Shown here in pieces: positions 1-8,492 of a DNA stretch of 64,000 bases. The notes under the pieces are model-generated. The model saw only the letters and a list, made by a program, of their open reading frames with translations. It was not told where the DNA came from and ran no database searches. The DNA is taken from contig CP051237.1 of the NCBI GenBank assembly GCA_017794825.1, positions 4,854,501 through 4,918,500 on the forward strand. Direction: 5' to 3'. The first letter of the stretch is position 1. Each line of letters begins with the position of its first letter. Source of the stretch: Pararhizobium sp. (GTDB lineage: Bacteria; Pseudomonadota; Alphaproteobacteria; Rhizobiales; Rhizobiaceae). A program made the translations under genes and the position numbers.

Positions 1-600
1 CGACATCTCGATCGTGTCCGTGAGATTCGATCCTGCAAGATAAAGGAGGCATAGCGGCACAGCGAAGAACAGGAGGGGCAATCGCCGCAATGCGAAACTC
101 GACATCGCAGTGGCGGCGATGGCGATCAGCAGCACGACGCCCTTGTAGAACACGTAGGAATTCATCGTGCATTGCACGCATTCGGCGTAGGCGAAAGCGC
201 CCCAGCAAACGCCGGTCACGGCGTGCACGGCGATGAGATAGCGCTCGCGACGGGCGATATCCCGCTGGGTCGGTTGACCCGAAGATGCGCGTCTTACCAG
301 GATCGCCTGACCAGCGTAGGCGGCAAGCGTTATGGCGGCCCAACCAATCAGGCGTTGTTCATCGAAGAGAAAAACGCCGAAACCAGTCGTCAGCACAACG
401 AGCAAAGGCATGATCAGGGTGCTGATCGAGGCCGTGCGAAGATAGGAAGAAAGCAATTCTCCGCTGAATTTCGGGTTCTGCAATTGTGACGATTGCAGCC
501 GGTCGCGCGTTTCGCGAATGGCGCGCGCCGTTCTCGGATTGCGATAGCTTCGCGGCCGTTCGAGGATGTTCTTGTCCGCTGTAATGCTCGGCTGGTTCAT
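1..600 (-). CDS. Multi-pass membrane protein, N-terminal part (possible sensor kinase)
   Basis: The reading frame starts with an ATG at 598-600 and stays open to the window edge, so only the first 200 residues are visible. A polar stretch of about 50 residues is followed by about five hydrophobic segments (roughly residues 55-77, 84-102, 120-142, 150-168 and 171-190). A predicted membrane block of this size followed by unseen sequence is typical of alphaproteobacterial sensor histidine kinases or diguanylate cyclases, but no catalytic domain lies within the window. The class is therefore inference. It is divergent from the glutathione S-transferase gene, with about 130 bp of shared upstream DNA. 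Confidence 0.6.
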   Translation of the reverse strand, partial: MNQPSITADKNILERPRSYRNPRTARAIRETRDRLQSSQLQNPKFSGELLSSYLRTASISTLIMPLLVVLTTGFGVFLFDEQRLIGWAAITLAAYAGQAILVRRASSGQPTQRDIARRERYLIAVHAVTGVCWGAFAYAECVQCTMNSYVFYKGVVLLIAIAATAMSSFALRRLPLLFFAVPLCLLYLAGSNLTDTIEMS

Positions 601-729
601 AATGTACCGGAATCAATAACTTCGTCCAAAATAGGGGCCAATCATTAAAAAGACCCTTCATAGGCCGTTGCAGTTTTGTCGCCATCGTTCCATCTTCTTG
701 AAAACACAAGATGGATGATCGGAGGAAGC

Positions 730-1341
730 ATGCTTTTGTACGATGGAGGCCGGGCGCCCAATCCGCGGCGTGTGAGAATATTTCTGGCCGAAAAGGGCGT
801 CGACGTGCCGCGCAAGGCGATCGATATGGGCGCGCTGGGCCATCGGTCGGAAGAGGTTACCGCCTTGAACCCGCTGCAGCGTCTGCCGGTGTTGGAACTG
901 GACGATGGCGCGGTGTTGACGGAGTCGGTCGCGATCTGCCGTTATTTCGAGGAGCTTCATCCGGATCCGCCGCTGATGGGCGTCGATGCAAAGGACCGGG
1001 CGGTGGTCGAGATGTGGAATCGCCGGGCCGAGTTCCATTTTCTGCTTCCGGTCGCCAATGCATTCCGCCACACGCATCAGGCCATGGAAGGGTGGGAGGT
1101 CCCGCAGATTCCGGAATACGGGGAAGCCTCGAGGAGCAAGGCCCGGGAGTTCATGGAGTTTCTCGATCAGGAACTGGCAAATCGTCCTTTCATTGCGGGC
1201 GAGCGTTTCACGATTGCGGACATCACAGCAATGATGGCAATGGACATGCTGAAACCCGCGCGCATTGATCGGCCGCTTGATCTGAAGAATCTCATGCGCT
1301 GGTATGAGAGCGTCTCAACCAGGCCGAGCGCAGCCGCCTGA
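730..1341 (+). CDS. Glutathione S-transferase family protein
   Basis: 203 residues. The N-terminal half reads as the thioredoxin-like glutathione-binding domain, with the cis-proline loop 'RLPVLELDDG' followed by 'TES' near residues 51-64. The all-helical C-terminal domain carries the typical 'FIAGERFTIADI' capping motif near residues 154-165. The start at 730 is chosen over the upstream in-frame ATG at 676 because GGAGGAAG sits directly before it and the protein then begins with the family-typical 'MLLYDGG'. The residue at the usual catalytic Ser/Cys position lies in 'RAPNPRR', so activity is uncertain. Substrate unknown. The next gene follows after 6 bp and is probably cotranscribed. Confidence 0.88.
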   Translation: MLLYDGGRAPNPRRVRIFLAEKGVDVPRKAIDMGALGHRSEEVTALNPLQRLPVLELDDGAVLTESVAICRYFEELHPDPPLMGVDAKDRAVVEMWNRRAEFHFLLPVANAFRHTHQAMEGWEVPQIPEYGEASRSKAREFMEFLDQELANRPFIAGERFTIADITAMMAMDMLKPARIDRPLDLKNLMRWYESVSTRPSAAA

Positions 1342-1347
1342 GCGCAG

Positions 1348-1986
1348 ATGATCATCCGTGAAAATCCGCTGGATCCGTTGCTGAAGGAAATCGGCGATTG
1401 CCGGATTTGCCGCGATCATCCGAAATACGGGCGGCCGCTGCCGCATGAACCGCGTCCGGTCTGCGTCGCCGAGTCAGGAGCCCGGATTCTTGTCGCCGGA
1501 CAGGCGCCCGGCACGCGTGTCCATGAAACCGGCGTTCCCTTCAACGATGCGTCCGGAAACCGGTTGCGCGAGTGGATGGGCGTCGATCGCGAGACGTTCT
1601 ACGATCGGCGGCGGATCGCGATCGTTCCGATGGGATTCTGCTTTCCCGGACAGGATGACAGGGGAGCCGATCTGCCGCCGCGCCGTGAGTGCCGTGAACT
1701 GTGGCATGATCGGGTTTTCGCAGAGTTGAAGAATTTGCGGCTGTTGCTGGTGATCGGTCTGTATGCGCAGAACTACTATCTTGGAGGCAAGGCGTCGCGC
1801 TCGCTCACCGAAACGGTGGAGAGATGGCGCGAGTTCCGGCATGCGGACAGCCGCCATGTGATCTATCCTTTGCCGCACCCGTCCTGGCGAAACAATAGCT
1901 GGATCAAGAAACACGCCTGGTTCGAGGCCGAGCTTCTGCCTCGGCTTCGGACTGATATCGTCGACGCCTTGTCGGTCGAAAATTGA
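1348..1986 (+). CDS. Uracil-DNA glycosylase family protein
   Basis: 212 residues. The protein carries the UDG superfamily signature in the form 'GQAPGTRVHETGVPFND' (about residues 51-67), corresponding to the water-activating and uracil-pocket motif, and a C-terminal 'PHPSWRNN' (about 184-191), the usual HPS minor-groove motif. A Cys pair 'CRIC' at 18-21 resembles the start of the Fe-S cluster binding pattern in COG1573-type glycosylases, but I cannot assign all four ligands. The expected role is removal of uracil from DNA in base excision repair. It lies 6 bp downstream of the GST gene. The exact UDG family number is not determined. Confidence 0.8.
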   Translation: MIIRENPLDPLLKEIGDCRICRDHPKYGRPLPHEPRPVCVAESGARILVAGQAPGTRVHETGVPFNDASGNRLREWMGVDRETFYDRRRIAIVPMGFCFPGQDDRGADLPPRRECRELWHDRVFAELKNLRLLLVIGLYAQNYYLGGKASRSLTETVERWREFRHADSRHVIYPLPHPSWRNNSWIKKHAWFEAELLPRLRTDIVDALSVEN

Positions 1987-2012
1987 GATATTGGTATTTT
2001 ATTTTGTGAATT

Positions 2013-2048
2013 GTTATATTTCGGTAGAAATTTCTAATTTCTTATAAC
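2013..2048. promoter_or_regulatory. Concentric dyad, candidate operator of the Lrp-type gene
   Basis: A perfect 12 bp palindrome, TAGAAATTTCTA at 2025-2036, sits exactly in the middle of a second pair of arms, GTTATA at 2013-2018 and TATAAC at 2043-2048. Both pairs centre on 2030.5. The stretch is strikingly AT-rich compared with its surroundings and ends 65 bp before the start of the Lrp/AsnC-type gene. Lrp-family proteins commonly autoregulate through AT-rich dyads, so an autoregulatory operator is the natural inference. Confidence 0.5.
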
Positions 2049-2113
2049 ATATAGACTGAAGTTGGAAAAATGACCCTTAGAAGTTCGCTTCGCATTGATC
2101 GGGAAGGCACGTC

Positions 2114-2599
2114 ATGGACAGACTGGACAGGAAGATTTTGCGGCTGTTGCAGGCCGACTCCACGCTGGCGGTCGCCGATATCGCCAAGAAGGTTGGATTA
2201 TCCACTACGCCCTGCTGGCGCCGCATACAGAAGATGGAAGAAGACGGTGTGATCCAGAAGAGGGTTGCGCTTCTCGATCAGGCAAAGGTCAACGCGAAAG
2301 TCACGGTTTTCGTGGCCATCCGCACAAATTCCCATTCGAATGAATGGCTGCTTCGGTTCTCCGAGGTCATCGCGCAGTTTCCGGAAGTGGTCGAGTTCTA
2401 TCGCATGAGCGGAGAGGTCGACTACCTGTTGCGTGTCGTGGTGCCGGATATCGCAGCCTATGACGCCTTCTATAAAAGGCTGATCCAGAAAATCGAGATC
2501 CGCGACGTCTCTTCTTCATTCGCGATGGAGCAGATCAAGTTCACGACGGAACTTCCTCTGGATTACATGCAGCTTGAAGCCAGTCGCGGAGGCGACTGA
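2114..2599 (+). CDS. Lrp/AsnC family transcriptional regulator
   Basis: 161 residues, the normal family length. It begins 'MDRLDRKIL', and the winged helix-turn-helix covers about residues 1-60 ('DIAKKVGLSTTPCWRRIQKM' region with the family-typical TPCWRRI recognition helix). The RAM/AsnC ligand-binding domain follows from about residue 65, including the 'MSGEVDYLLRVVVPDIAAYD' stretch. Proteins of this family sense amino acids or related small molecules and assemble as dimers to octamers. No target operon is adjacent: the gene stands alone with its own AT-rich upstream region and ends 5 bp from the convergent AlkD-like gene. The start follows GGGAAGG with good spacing. Confidence 0.92.
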   Translation: MDRLDRKILRLLQADSTLAVADIAKKVGLSTTPCWRRIQKMEEDGVIQKRVALLDQAKVNAKVTVFVAIRTNSHSNEWLLRFSEVIAQFPEVVEFYRMSGEVDYLLRVVVPDIAAYDAFYKRLIQKIEIRDVSSSFAMEQIKFTTELPLDYMQLEASRGGD

Positions 2600-2604
2600 C
2601 CGGA

Positions 2605-3312
2605 TCAGGCGCCTTTCTTCCGAAGCCGTTCGAGCGTTTTCGGGTCGGTCAGTTCTTTCAACGCATTGCGGCCGACCCAGCTTTGCGCGCGGTTGTCGCT
2701 TGCCGCGAGATCTTCAGAAAGTGTGACGGCCGGGCCATGGAGAACGAATGAGCGTTTGCCGATCTGTCTCAGCGCCCAGTTGACGGCCTTTTTGACGAAT
2801 TTGCGATTGTCCGCGGCGTGGGTTCGGATGAGAGCCATCCATGCAAGGAAAGTCTCCTCCGGCTCTTTCTTGAGATGGACGGCCGCCCATGCCATCATCG
2901 CAAAACCGGCTCGCCGCACGAATTCACGGTCGTCTGCGGCAAACTCGCCAACAAGACCGAGCAGGCCAGCGTCAACAAACAGGTCTGCTGCGTGGTCGAC
3001 GATCTCCCACGAGTCGAAATCGGCCGCCCAGCGTCTTGCATCGTCGGCCGTCATCTTTTTCGGTTCGGCGGTGAAGCAGGCAAGCAGCCGTGCTTCCCGA
3101 ACGCCGGTGTTCCACAAGGCAAGCGCGCGCTCGTGATTGCGCTTTATCCTTCGGGAGAAAGGACGCAATTCCGCATTGGAAACACCTACTGCCCTGGAAG
3201 TCTCGATGCCGTAGCGCGCCATACCGGCTACATTGCGGTCTGATCCGCGGCTTTCCAGCCAGTCGAGGATCTGATGTGTGGTCCAGTCCGGGGAGGGGTC
3301 ACCTTGCGTCAT
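2605..3312 (-). CDS. DNA alkylation repair protein, AlkD-like
   Basis: 235 residues of helical repeats of the ALK/HEAT type. Recognisable family segments are 'REARLLACF', 'DSWEIVDHAADLF', 'FVRRAGFAMMAWA' and 'NRKFVKKAVNWALRQIGKRS', which match the conserved blocks lining the DNA-binding concave face of AlkD (COG4912). The known role of AlkD is excision of N3- and N7-alkylated purines. It lies 21 bp downstream of the hydroxyisobutyrate dehydrogenase-like gene on the same strand and may be cotranscribed with it. Together with Ada at about 20 kb it gives this window two independent alkylation repair functions. Confidence 0.87.
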   Translation of the reverse strand: MTQGDPSPDWTTHQILDWLESRGSDRNVAGMARYGIETSRAVGVSNAELRPFSRRIKRNHERALALWNTGVREARLLACFTAEPKKMTADDARRWAADFDSWEIVDHAADLFVDAGLLGLVGEFAADDREFVRRAGFAMMAWAAVHLKKEPEETFLAWMALIRTHAADNRKFVKKAVNWALRQIGKRSFVLHGPAVTLSEDLAASDNRAQSWVGRNALKELTDPKTLERLRKKGA

Positions 3313-3333
3313 TGTCGGTTCGCCGGTTGTCCC

Positions 3334-4203
3334 TCAGTCCTCCAGTCTTGCCAGCAGCGAGGACGTATCCCAGCGATTCCCGCCCATTCTCTGGACTTCC
3401 TGATAGAACTGGTCGACCAGCGCGGTCACAGGCAGGCTCGATTTGTTGTTGCGGGCTTCTTCGAGAACGATCGACAGATCCTTGCGCATCCAGTCGACGG
3501 CGAAGCCGTGTTCGTATTCGCCGGCGATCATGGTCTTGTGACGGTTTTCCATCTGCCAGGACCCGGCCGCGCCCTTTGAGATCACTTCGATCACCTTCTC
3601 GATGTCGAGACCGGCGCGTTTGCCGAAATGGATTCCTTCCGACAGACCCTGGACCAGACCGGCGATGCAGATCTGGTTCACCATTTTGGTCAACTGGCCG
3701 CTTCCGACCGGTCCCATCAGCCCGACCATGCGGGCATAGCAGTCGATAACCGGTTTCGCGCGGTCGAACACATCCTGATCGCCGCCGGTCATGACGGTCA
3801 GCACGCCGTTTTCGGCGCCGGCCTGACCTCCCGAAACCGGCGCGTCGAGGAAATCAAAGCCCTTGTCTTTGGCGACTGCGGCCAGTTCGCGCGCCACGTC
3901 CGCCGAGGCGGTGGTGTTGTCGATGAAAATCGATCCCTTGCCGATTGTATGGAAAGCGCCGTCCTCGCCGGTTGTCACGCTTCTCAGATCGTCGTCGTTG
4001 CCGACGCAAGCGAAAATGAAATCGCAGTCTTTCGCCGCGTCCGCCGGCGTTTCAGCCATCCTGCCGCCGAATTTCGAGACCCATTTCTCGGCCTTAGAGG
4101 CGGTGCGATTGTACACGCAAACATCGTGTTCGCCGCGGGTCTTGAGGTGTCCCGCCATGGGGTAGCCCATCACCCCGAGCCCGATAAATGCAACTGTTGC
4201 CAT
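3334..4203 (-). CDS. 3-hydroxyisobutyrate dehydrogenase family NAD(P)-dependent oxidoreductase
   Basis: 289 residues from the ATG at 4201-4203, chosen because GGGAAG precedes it and the protein then opens with the Rossmann motif 'MATVAFIGLGVMG'. The substrate-binding signature 'DAPVSGG' lies near residue 120, and the catalytic lysine in 'GSGQLTKMVNQ' near residue 170. The C-terminal helical domain is complete. These are the diagnostic elements of the beta-hydroxyacid dehydrogenase family (3-hydroxyisobutyrate, tartronate semialdehyde and related enzymes). The exact substrate cannot be read from the sequence. It is divergent from the penicillin-acylase gene with only about 56 bp between the starts. 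Confidence 0.88.
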   Translation of the reverse strand: MATVAFIGLGVMGYPMAGHLKTRGEHDVCVYNRTASKAEKWVSKFGGRMAETPADAAKDCDFIFACVGNDDDLRSVTTGEDGAFHTIGKGSIFIDNTTASADVARELAAVAKDKGFDFLDAPVSGGQAGAENGVLTVMTGGDQDVFDRAKPVIDCYARMVGLMGPVGSGQLTKMVNQICIAGLVQGLSEGIHFGKRAGLDIEKVIEVISKGAAGSWQMENRHKTMIAGEYEHGFAVDWMRKDLSIVLEEARNNKSSLPVTALVDQFYQEVQRMGGNRWDTSSLLARLED

Positions 4204-4259
4204 GTCATCTTCCCTTCTGCAAAGTGGGTATAGCGGTATCCGGTTCGAGGGATAAATCA

Positions 4260-6713
4260 ATGATGCGTATACTGAAAGCTTTCATCCAGTTTATTTTCTT
4301 CGCCGTTCCCCTCCTGCTGGTCGCTGGAGGCGCAGGTTTTCTGTGGATGGCTCGTTCACTCCCGCCGGCCGACGGTAACATGACCGTCTCCGGACTGTCC
4401 GGTCCCGTCACGATTTCCCGCGACGATCGCGGTGTCCCACACATTTCGGGCGCCAGCATTGAAGACGTCATGACCGGACTTGGATTCGCCCATGCCCAGG
4501 ATCGCCTCTGGCAGATGGAGGTCTTCAGGATGGCGGCGCAGGGACGCCTTTCAGAGTTGTTCGGTGAGCCAACGGTGGACGCCGACATATGGCTGCGCAG
4601 TCTCGGGCTTGCCGACGCCACAGCCGAGAATTACGAGATGTTGCCGCAGTCGGCCAGGGATGCGGTCGAGTCCTACGCCGCCGGGATCAACAGCTGGATC
4701 GGTCGCGAAGGCAGGGACTTCGCATCGCACTGGCCGCCGGAATTCGTCATCCTGCGTCACGAGCCGGAGCCGTGGAAGCCGCTTGACGTTCTCTTGACGC
4801 TGAAGATGATGTCGATCTCGCTCGGAGAGAATGCAAGCTTCGAAGTGCTGCGGCTCGGATTTTCCCGTCTTGGCATGAGTTCCGCTGAGATCGAGGATCT
4901 GCTGCCGCCAGTCGGAGACGACAACCCGCCGGAACTTCCTGACATGGCGGCTCTTCTCGGACTTCCGTCGGGACCTCTTGCTGAGGATGCGCCGTCCGAG
5001 GAGGCCGCGATCTTCGAGATGACGCCCGGCGTCGTCAAGGAAAGGGCGTCCAACAACTGGGTTATATCGGGAGATCGAACGGCCACCGGCATGCCGTTGC
5101 TCGCCAATGATCCCCATCTTGCGCTCTCAGCGCCTTCGATCTGGTACCTCGTTCATCTTCGCGTGGAATCCGGCGATGGCGCGCGCAATCTGATCGGCGT
5201 GACGCAGCCGGGCGTCCCCTTTGTCCTGATTGGCCGCAATGACGCCGTCGCGTGGGGGTTCACCAACACCTACACCGATGTTCAGGATCTTTTCATCGAA
5301 AAAATCAATCCGGACAATCCCGACCAGTACATGGCGCCGGACGGGTGGATGGACTTCGGTAAGAAGGAAGAGACGATCCGCATCAAGAACGCCGACGATC
5401 GAGTCTTCACGCGTCGCTGGACCCGACACGGGCCGGTTCTGCCCGGGAAATACAAGTCGCTCGACAAATATCTTCCGAAGAACACGGTGGCGGCGTTGCG
5501 CTGGGTGGCCCTCGACCCCGACGACACGACGATGGTGGCCGGTCTGGAGGCAATGAACGTCAAGACGGTCACCGAATTCCAGAACGGGATGCAGGATTAT
5601 GTCACGCCCATGCAGTCGATGGTGATTGCAGACACGCAAGGCAATATAGGTTTGATAGCTCCCGGCAGGGCGCCGCTTCGCAATCCCCTCAACCAGGTCA
5701 TGGGCCGGGCGCCGGCGCCCGGGTGGGACGCGACCTATGACTGGACAGGGACGATTCCCTTTGCCGGGCTTCCCCGTCAGACCAATCCGCAATCGGGTGT
5801 CATCGCCACTGCCAACAGCAAGATGGTCGGTCCGTTCTATCCGTATTTCCTGACGTTCGACTGGAGAGAGGACTGGCGCCAGCAGCGGATCGACGCGCTG
5901 ATCGTCGACAATGAAACGCTGCAGACGCACCAGATGTCGAGGCAAGCCCAGGCCGACGTTCTGTCTCTCGCCTTCGAGACGGTGGCTCCGCAGATGATTG
6001 CGCTGATCGAGGGACGCGACGATGTCGACGGCGATGCGCTCTCACGCCTGAAAGCCTGGGATTTTCAGATGATCGAGGACAGCGCTGAACCGCTGATCTT
6101 TATCGCCTGGTTCCGGCAGACGATGATCGATGTGTATGCGGATGATCTCGGACCTGTCTTCAATGCCTGGTTCCGGCCGCGCGCAAACGTCGTCAACCAG
6201 TTGCTGTCAGGCGAGACCGCGCGCGAGTGGTGCGACGACAGAACCACCCCGAACCGGGAGAACTGCGCAGAGGTGATCGCTGGCTCTCTGAACAAGGCCT
6301 TGAAAAATCTCGAGACGACCTATGGCGCCGATCGGGCGAACTGGAACTGGGGAAGGGCGCATACGACCAGCGGCGCGCATACGCCGTTTTCGAACATTCC
6401 CGTGTTGAAGGACCTTTTCGACGTCAAGGTTCCGAGCCCGGGCGGTCCATACACGATAAACCGGGGTTTGCCCGAGTTCGATTCCGAAAAACCGTTCGAG
6501 AATGCGCACGGATCGAGCCTGCGGGTCATCTACGATCTCGCGGATCTTGAAAAGTCGACCTTCATGATCACCACGGGTCAATCGGGCAATCCGTTTTCCC
6601 GGCACTACAGGGATTTCGCCGAATCCTGGGCGGATGTCGAGGCGTTCACGATTTCCTCCAATCCCGAAGCCTACGAAGCAAAGGCCGAAGGAGTCTGGCG
6701 GCTTTCTCCGTGA
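4260..6713 (+). CDS. Penicillin acylase family (Ntn-hydrolase) amidase, membrane anchored
   Basis: 817 residues from the ATG at 4260. An N-terminal hydrophobic segment (about residues 9-31) can serve as anchor or export signal. The alpha chain begins with the family-typical 'VTISRDDRGVPHI', and 'GFAHAQDRLWQME' follows. The autocatalytic cleavage site is visible in 'RASNNWVISG': Ser264 would become the N-terminal nucleophile of the beta chain. The conserved 'ANDPHL' follows. Family members hydrolyse penicillins, cephalosporins or acyl-homoserine lactones. The substrate is open here, and quorum-signal degradation is only one possibility. The gene ends 8 bp before the convergent moeA. Confidence 0.88.
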   Translation: MMRILKAFIQFIFFAVPLLLVAGGAGFLWMARSLPPADGNMTVSGLSGPVTISRDDRGVPHISGASIEDVMTGLGFAHAQDRLWQMEVFRMAAQGRLSELFGEPTVDADIWLRSLGLADATAENYEMLPQSARDAVESYAAGINSWIGREGRDFASHWPPEFVILRHEPEPWKPLDVLLTLKMMSISLGENASFEVLRLGFSRLGMSSAEIEDLLPPVGDDNPPELPDMAALLGLPSGPLAEDAPSEEAAIFEMTPGVVKERASNNWVISGDRTATGMPLLANDPHLALSAPSIWYLVHLRVESGDGARNLIGVTQPGVPFVLIGRNDAVAWGFTNTYTDVQDLFIEKINPDNPDQYMAPDGWMDFGKKEETIRIKNADDRVFTRRWTRHGPVLPGKYKSLDKYLPKNTVAALRWVALDPDDTTMVAGLEAMNVKTVTEFQNGMQDYVTPMQSMVIADTQGNIGLIAPGRAPLRNPLNQVMGRAPAPGWDATYDWTGTIPFAGLPRQTNPQSGVIATANSKMVGPFYPYFLTFDWREDWRQQRIDALIVDNETLQTHQMSRQAQADVLSLAFETVAPQMIALIEGRDDVDGDALSRLKAWDFQMIEDSAEPLIFIAWFRQTMIDVYADDLGPVFNAWFRPRANVVNQLLSGETAREWCDDRTTPNRENCAEVIAGSLNKALKNLETTYGADRANWNWGRAHTTSGAHTPFSNIPVLKDLFDVKVPSPGGPYTINRGLPEFDSEKPFENAHGSSLRVIYDLADLEKSTFMITTGQSGNPFSRHYRDFAESWADVEAFTISSNPEAYEAKAEGVWRLSP

Positions 6714-6720
6714 TGATTCC

Positions 6721-7986
6721 CTATAGCCCGAATTCCGAGAAGGGAATGTAGGAAACGGTTTGTCCGATGGTCACCGATCTGGTCTCTTCGTCCAGTTCGA
6801 TCAGCCCGTCGGCGGCCCGCAATCCGGATATCAGGCCCGAACCGTCCCGCTCGAATTTCATGGCGACCGGACCGCTGTCGCCGGCGGTCAGCCATCCCCG
6901 AACGAATTCCCGCCTGTCAGGTTTCTTGCGGTCGATCGAAAAACCGGCCGTCACGGGAAAGCGTGTCGGCTCGATATATTCTCCGCCGCCCAGAATGGTA
7001 AACGCGGGACGGCAGTAGAGCAGAAAGCAGACGAAAGCGGCGACAGGATTTCCTGGCAATCCCATAAAGACGCAATCGCCGATCTGCCCGAATGTCATGG
7101 GTCTGCCGGGCTTGATCGCAATCTGCCAGGCATGACGCTTGCCGAGCCGGTCGATGGTGGCCACGACATGGTCTTCGTCTCCGCGCGAGGCTCCTCCTGT
7201 CGTCAGTATGACGTCATGGGTGGCCGCCGCTCGAGCGATTGTTTCCTCAACGGTGGAGGCGACGTCCGGCACGATGCCTAGACGGCTGACAGTCACCGGA
7301 AGCGAAGCGCAGAGCGCGCGCAGCATCGCGCTGTTGGAATCGAAAACCTGGCCGGTTGCGATCGGCGTTTCCTCTCCGGCTTCCACCAACTCATTTCCCG
7401 TCGAGATGATTGCGACCCTGACCCTCCGATATACCGAAACCTCTGAAAGTCCGAGCGAAGCCAGCGACGCGATCTCCTGCGGGCGCAGGCGCTTTCCGGG
7501 CGGTGTTACGACTTCGCCTGATTTGATGTCCTCTCCAGACTTCCGAAGATTCGCCCCTTTTTTCAGCCCGGGCGGCACAGCGATCTGATCGTCTGTAACT
7601 GTGCAGTCCTCCTGCATCGCGACGGTGTCGGCGCCGTCGGGGATCACCGCGCCGGTAAAGATGCGGGCGGCCTGTTTGTCGCCTACGGCGTAATGCTCCA
7701 GATCGCCGGCGGCGATAACGGGACCTGCGCGCAGCGTCTGCGACTGCAGATAGTCTGCATGTGAAAACGCATAACCATCCACGGCGCTGTTGTCGTGAAG
7801 CGGCACGTCGCGCGGCGCAACCACAGGCGTTGAAAGAAACCGGCCAAGCGCCTCTTCAAGCGCGCATTCTTCGGTTCCGACGACAGTCGTGAGCCGCTCC
7901 TTCAGAAGGTCCAGAACCTCGGCATGGCGCAGACGGTCCTTGTCGTGCAAGAAACAGTCGTTCAGCAGGGACGCGGTTCGGCTCAT
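6721..7986 (-). CDS. moeA: Molybdopterin molybdenumtransferase MoeA
   Basis: 421 residues, normal for MoeA. It inserts molybdate into adenylylated molybdopterin, the last step of molybdenum cofactor synthesis. Family motifs seen: 'STGNEL' followed by the MPT-binding block 'TTGGASRGDEDHV', and 'MGLPGNPVAAFV' in the MoeA/MogA-like domain. The N-terminal portion contains the usual 'DVPLHDNSAVDGYAF'. Its ATG overlaps the TGA of mobB by 4 bp, so the two are translationally coupled. It is the last gene of the minus-strand cofactor block. Confidence 0.95.
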   Translation of the reverse strand: MSRTASLLNDCFLHDKDRLRHAEVLDLLKERLTTVVGTEECALEEALGRFLSTPVVAPRDVPLHDNSAVDGYAFSHADYLQSQTLRAGPVIAAGDLEHYAVGDKQAARIFTGAVIPDGADTVAMQEDCTVTDDQIAVPPGLKKGANLRKSGEDIKSGEVVTPPGKRLRPQEIASLASLGLSEVSVYRRVRVAIISTGNELVEAGEETPIATGQVFDSNSAMLRALCASLPVTVSRLGIVPDVASTVEETIARAAATHDVILTTGGASRGDEDHVVATIDRLGKRHAWQIAIKPGRPMTFGQIGDCVFMGLPGNPVAAFVCFLLYCRPAFTILGGGEYIEPTRFPVTAGFSIDRKKPDRREFVRGWLTAGDSGPVAMKFERDGSGLISGLRAADGLIELDEETRSVTIGQTVSYIPFSEFGL

Positions 7987-8492
7987 CGTCCAAGGCCCGT
8001 ATGCTGTTCTATGAAATCAGCTATGGCGACAGTGTCGTCGAGATCGAATACGGGAAGCATGGCGTCGTCGACCGGGTGATCGGATGCGATCGCCACGAAA
8101 GAGGAATTCCCGTCGGAGATGGCCTTGCCAGGCTCTGCTTTCAGACGCCTGGTCTCGATCTTCGGATAGTCTTCCCGCTTGTATCCTTCAACGATGACTA
8201 TGTCGCAGGGCGACAGCCGGTCGATCACGGACCGGAAGTCCGGTTCGTCCTCTTCCCGCAATTCGTGCATCAACGCCCAGCGTGTCTGCGAGACAATCAT
8301 GACTTCACCGGCTCCAGCCTCCCTGTGACGCTGGCTATCTGTGCCTTCCTGATCGACATCGAAGGCGTGATGAGCGTGTTTGACCGTCGATACGCGCCAT
8401 CCGCGGCGGCTCAACTCCTCGACGATGCGGACGGTCAGGCCGGTTTTGCCGGAATTCTTCCAGCCGGCGATGCCGAAAATGCGCCGTTTCAC
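7983..8492 (-). CDS. mobB: Molybdopterin-guanine dinucleotide biosynthesis protein MobB
   Basis: 169 residues. A P-loop 'GWKNSGKT' stands at residues 10-17, and the protein has the compact size of the MobB GTPase that assists MobA in attaching GMP to molybdopterin. 'TVKHAHHAFDVDQEGTDSQR' near residue 38 is a conserved MobB block. It sits between mobA and moeA with 4 bp overlaps on both sides, as expected for one operon. A GMP-bearing (MGD) cofactor implies enzymes of the DMSO reductase family, such as formate dehydrogenase, in this organism; this fits the nearby fdhD. Confidence 0.94.
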   Translation of the reverse strand: MKRRIFGIAGWKNSGKTGLTVRIVEELSRRGWRVSTVKHAHHAFDVDQEGTDSQRHREAGAGEVMIVSQTRWALMHELREEDEPDFRSVIDRLSPCDIVIVEGYKREDYPKIETRRLKAEPGKAISDGNSSFVAIASDHPVDDAMLPVFDLDDTVAIADFIEQHTGLGR

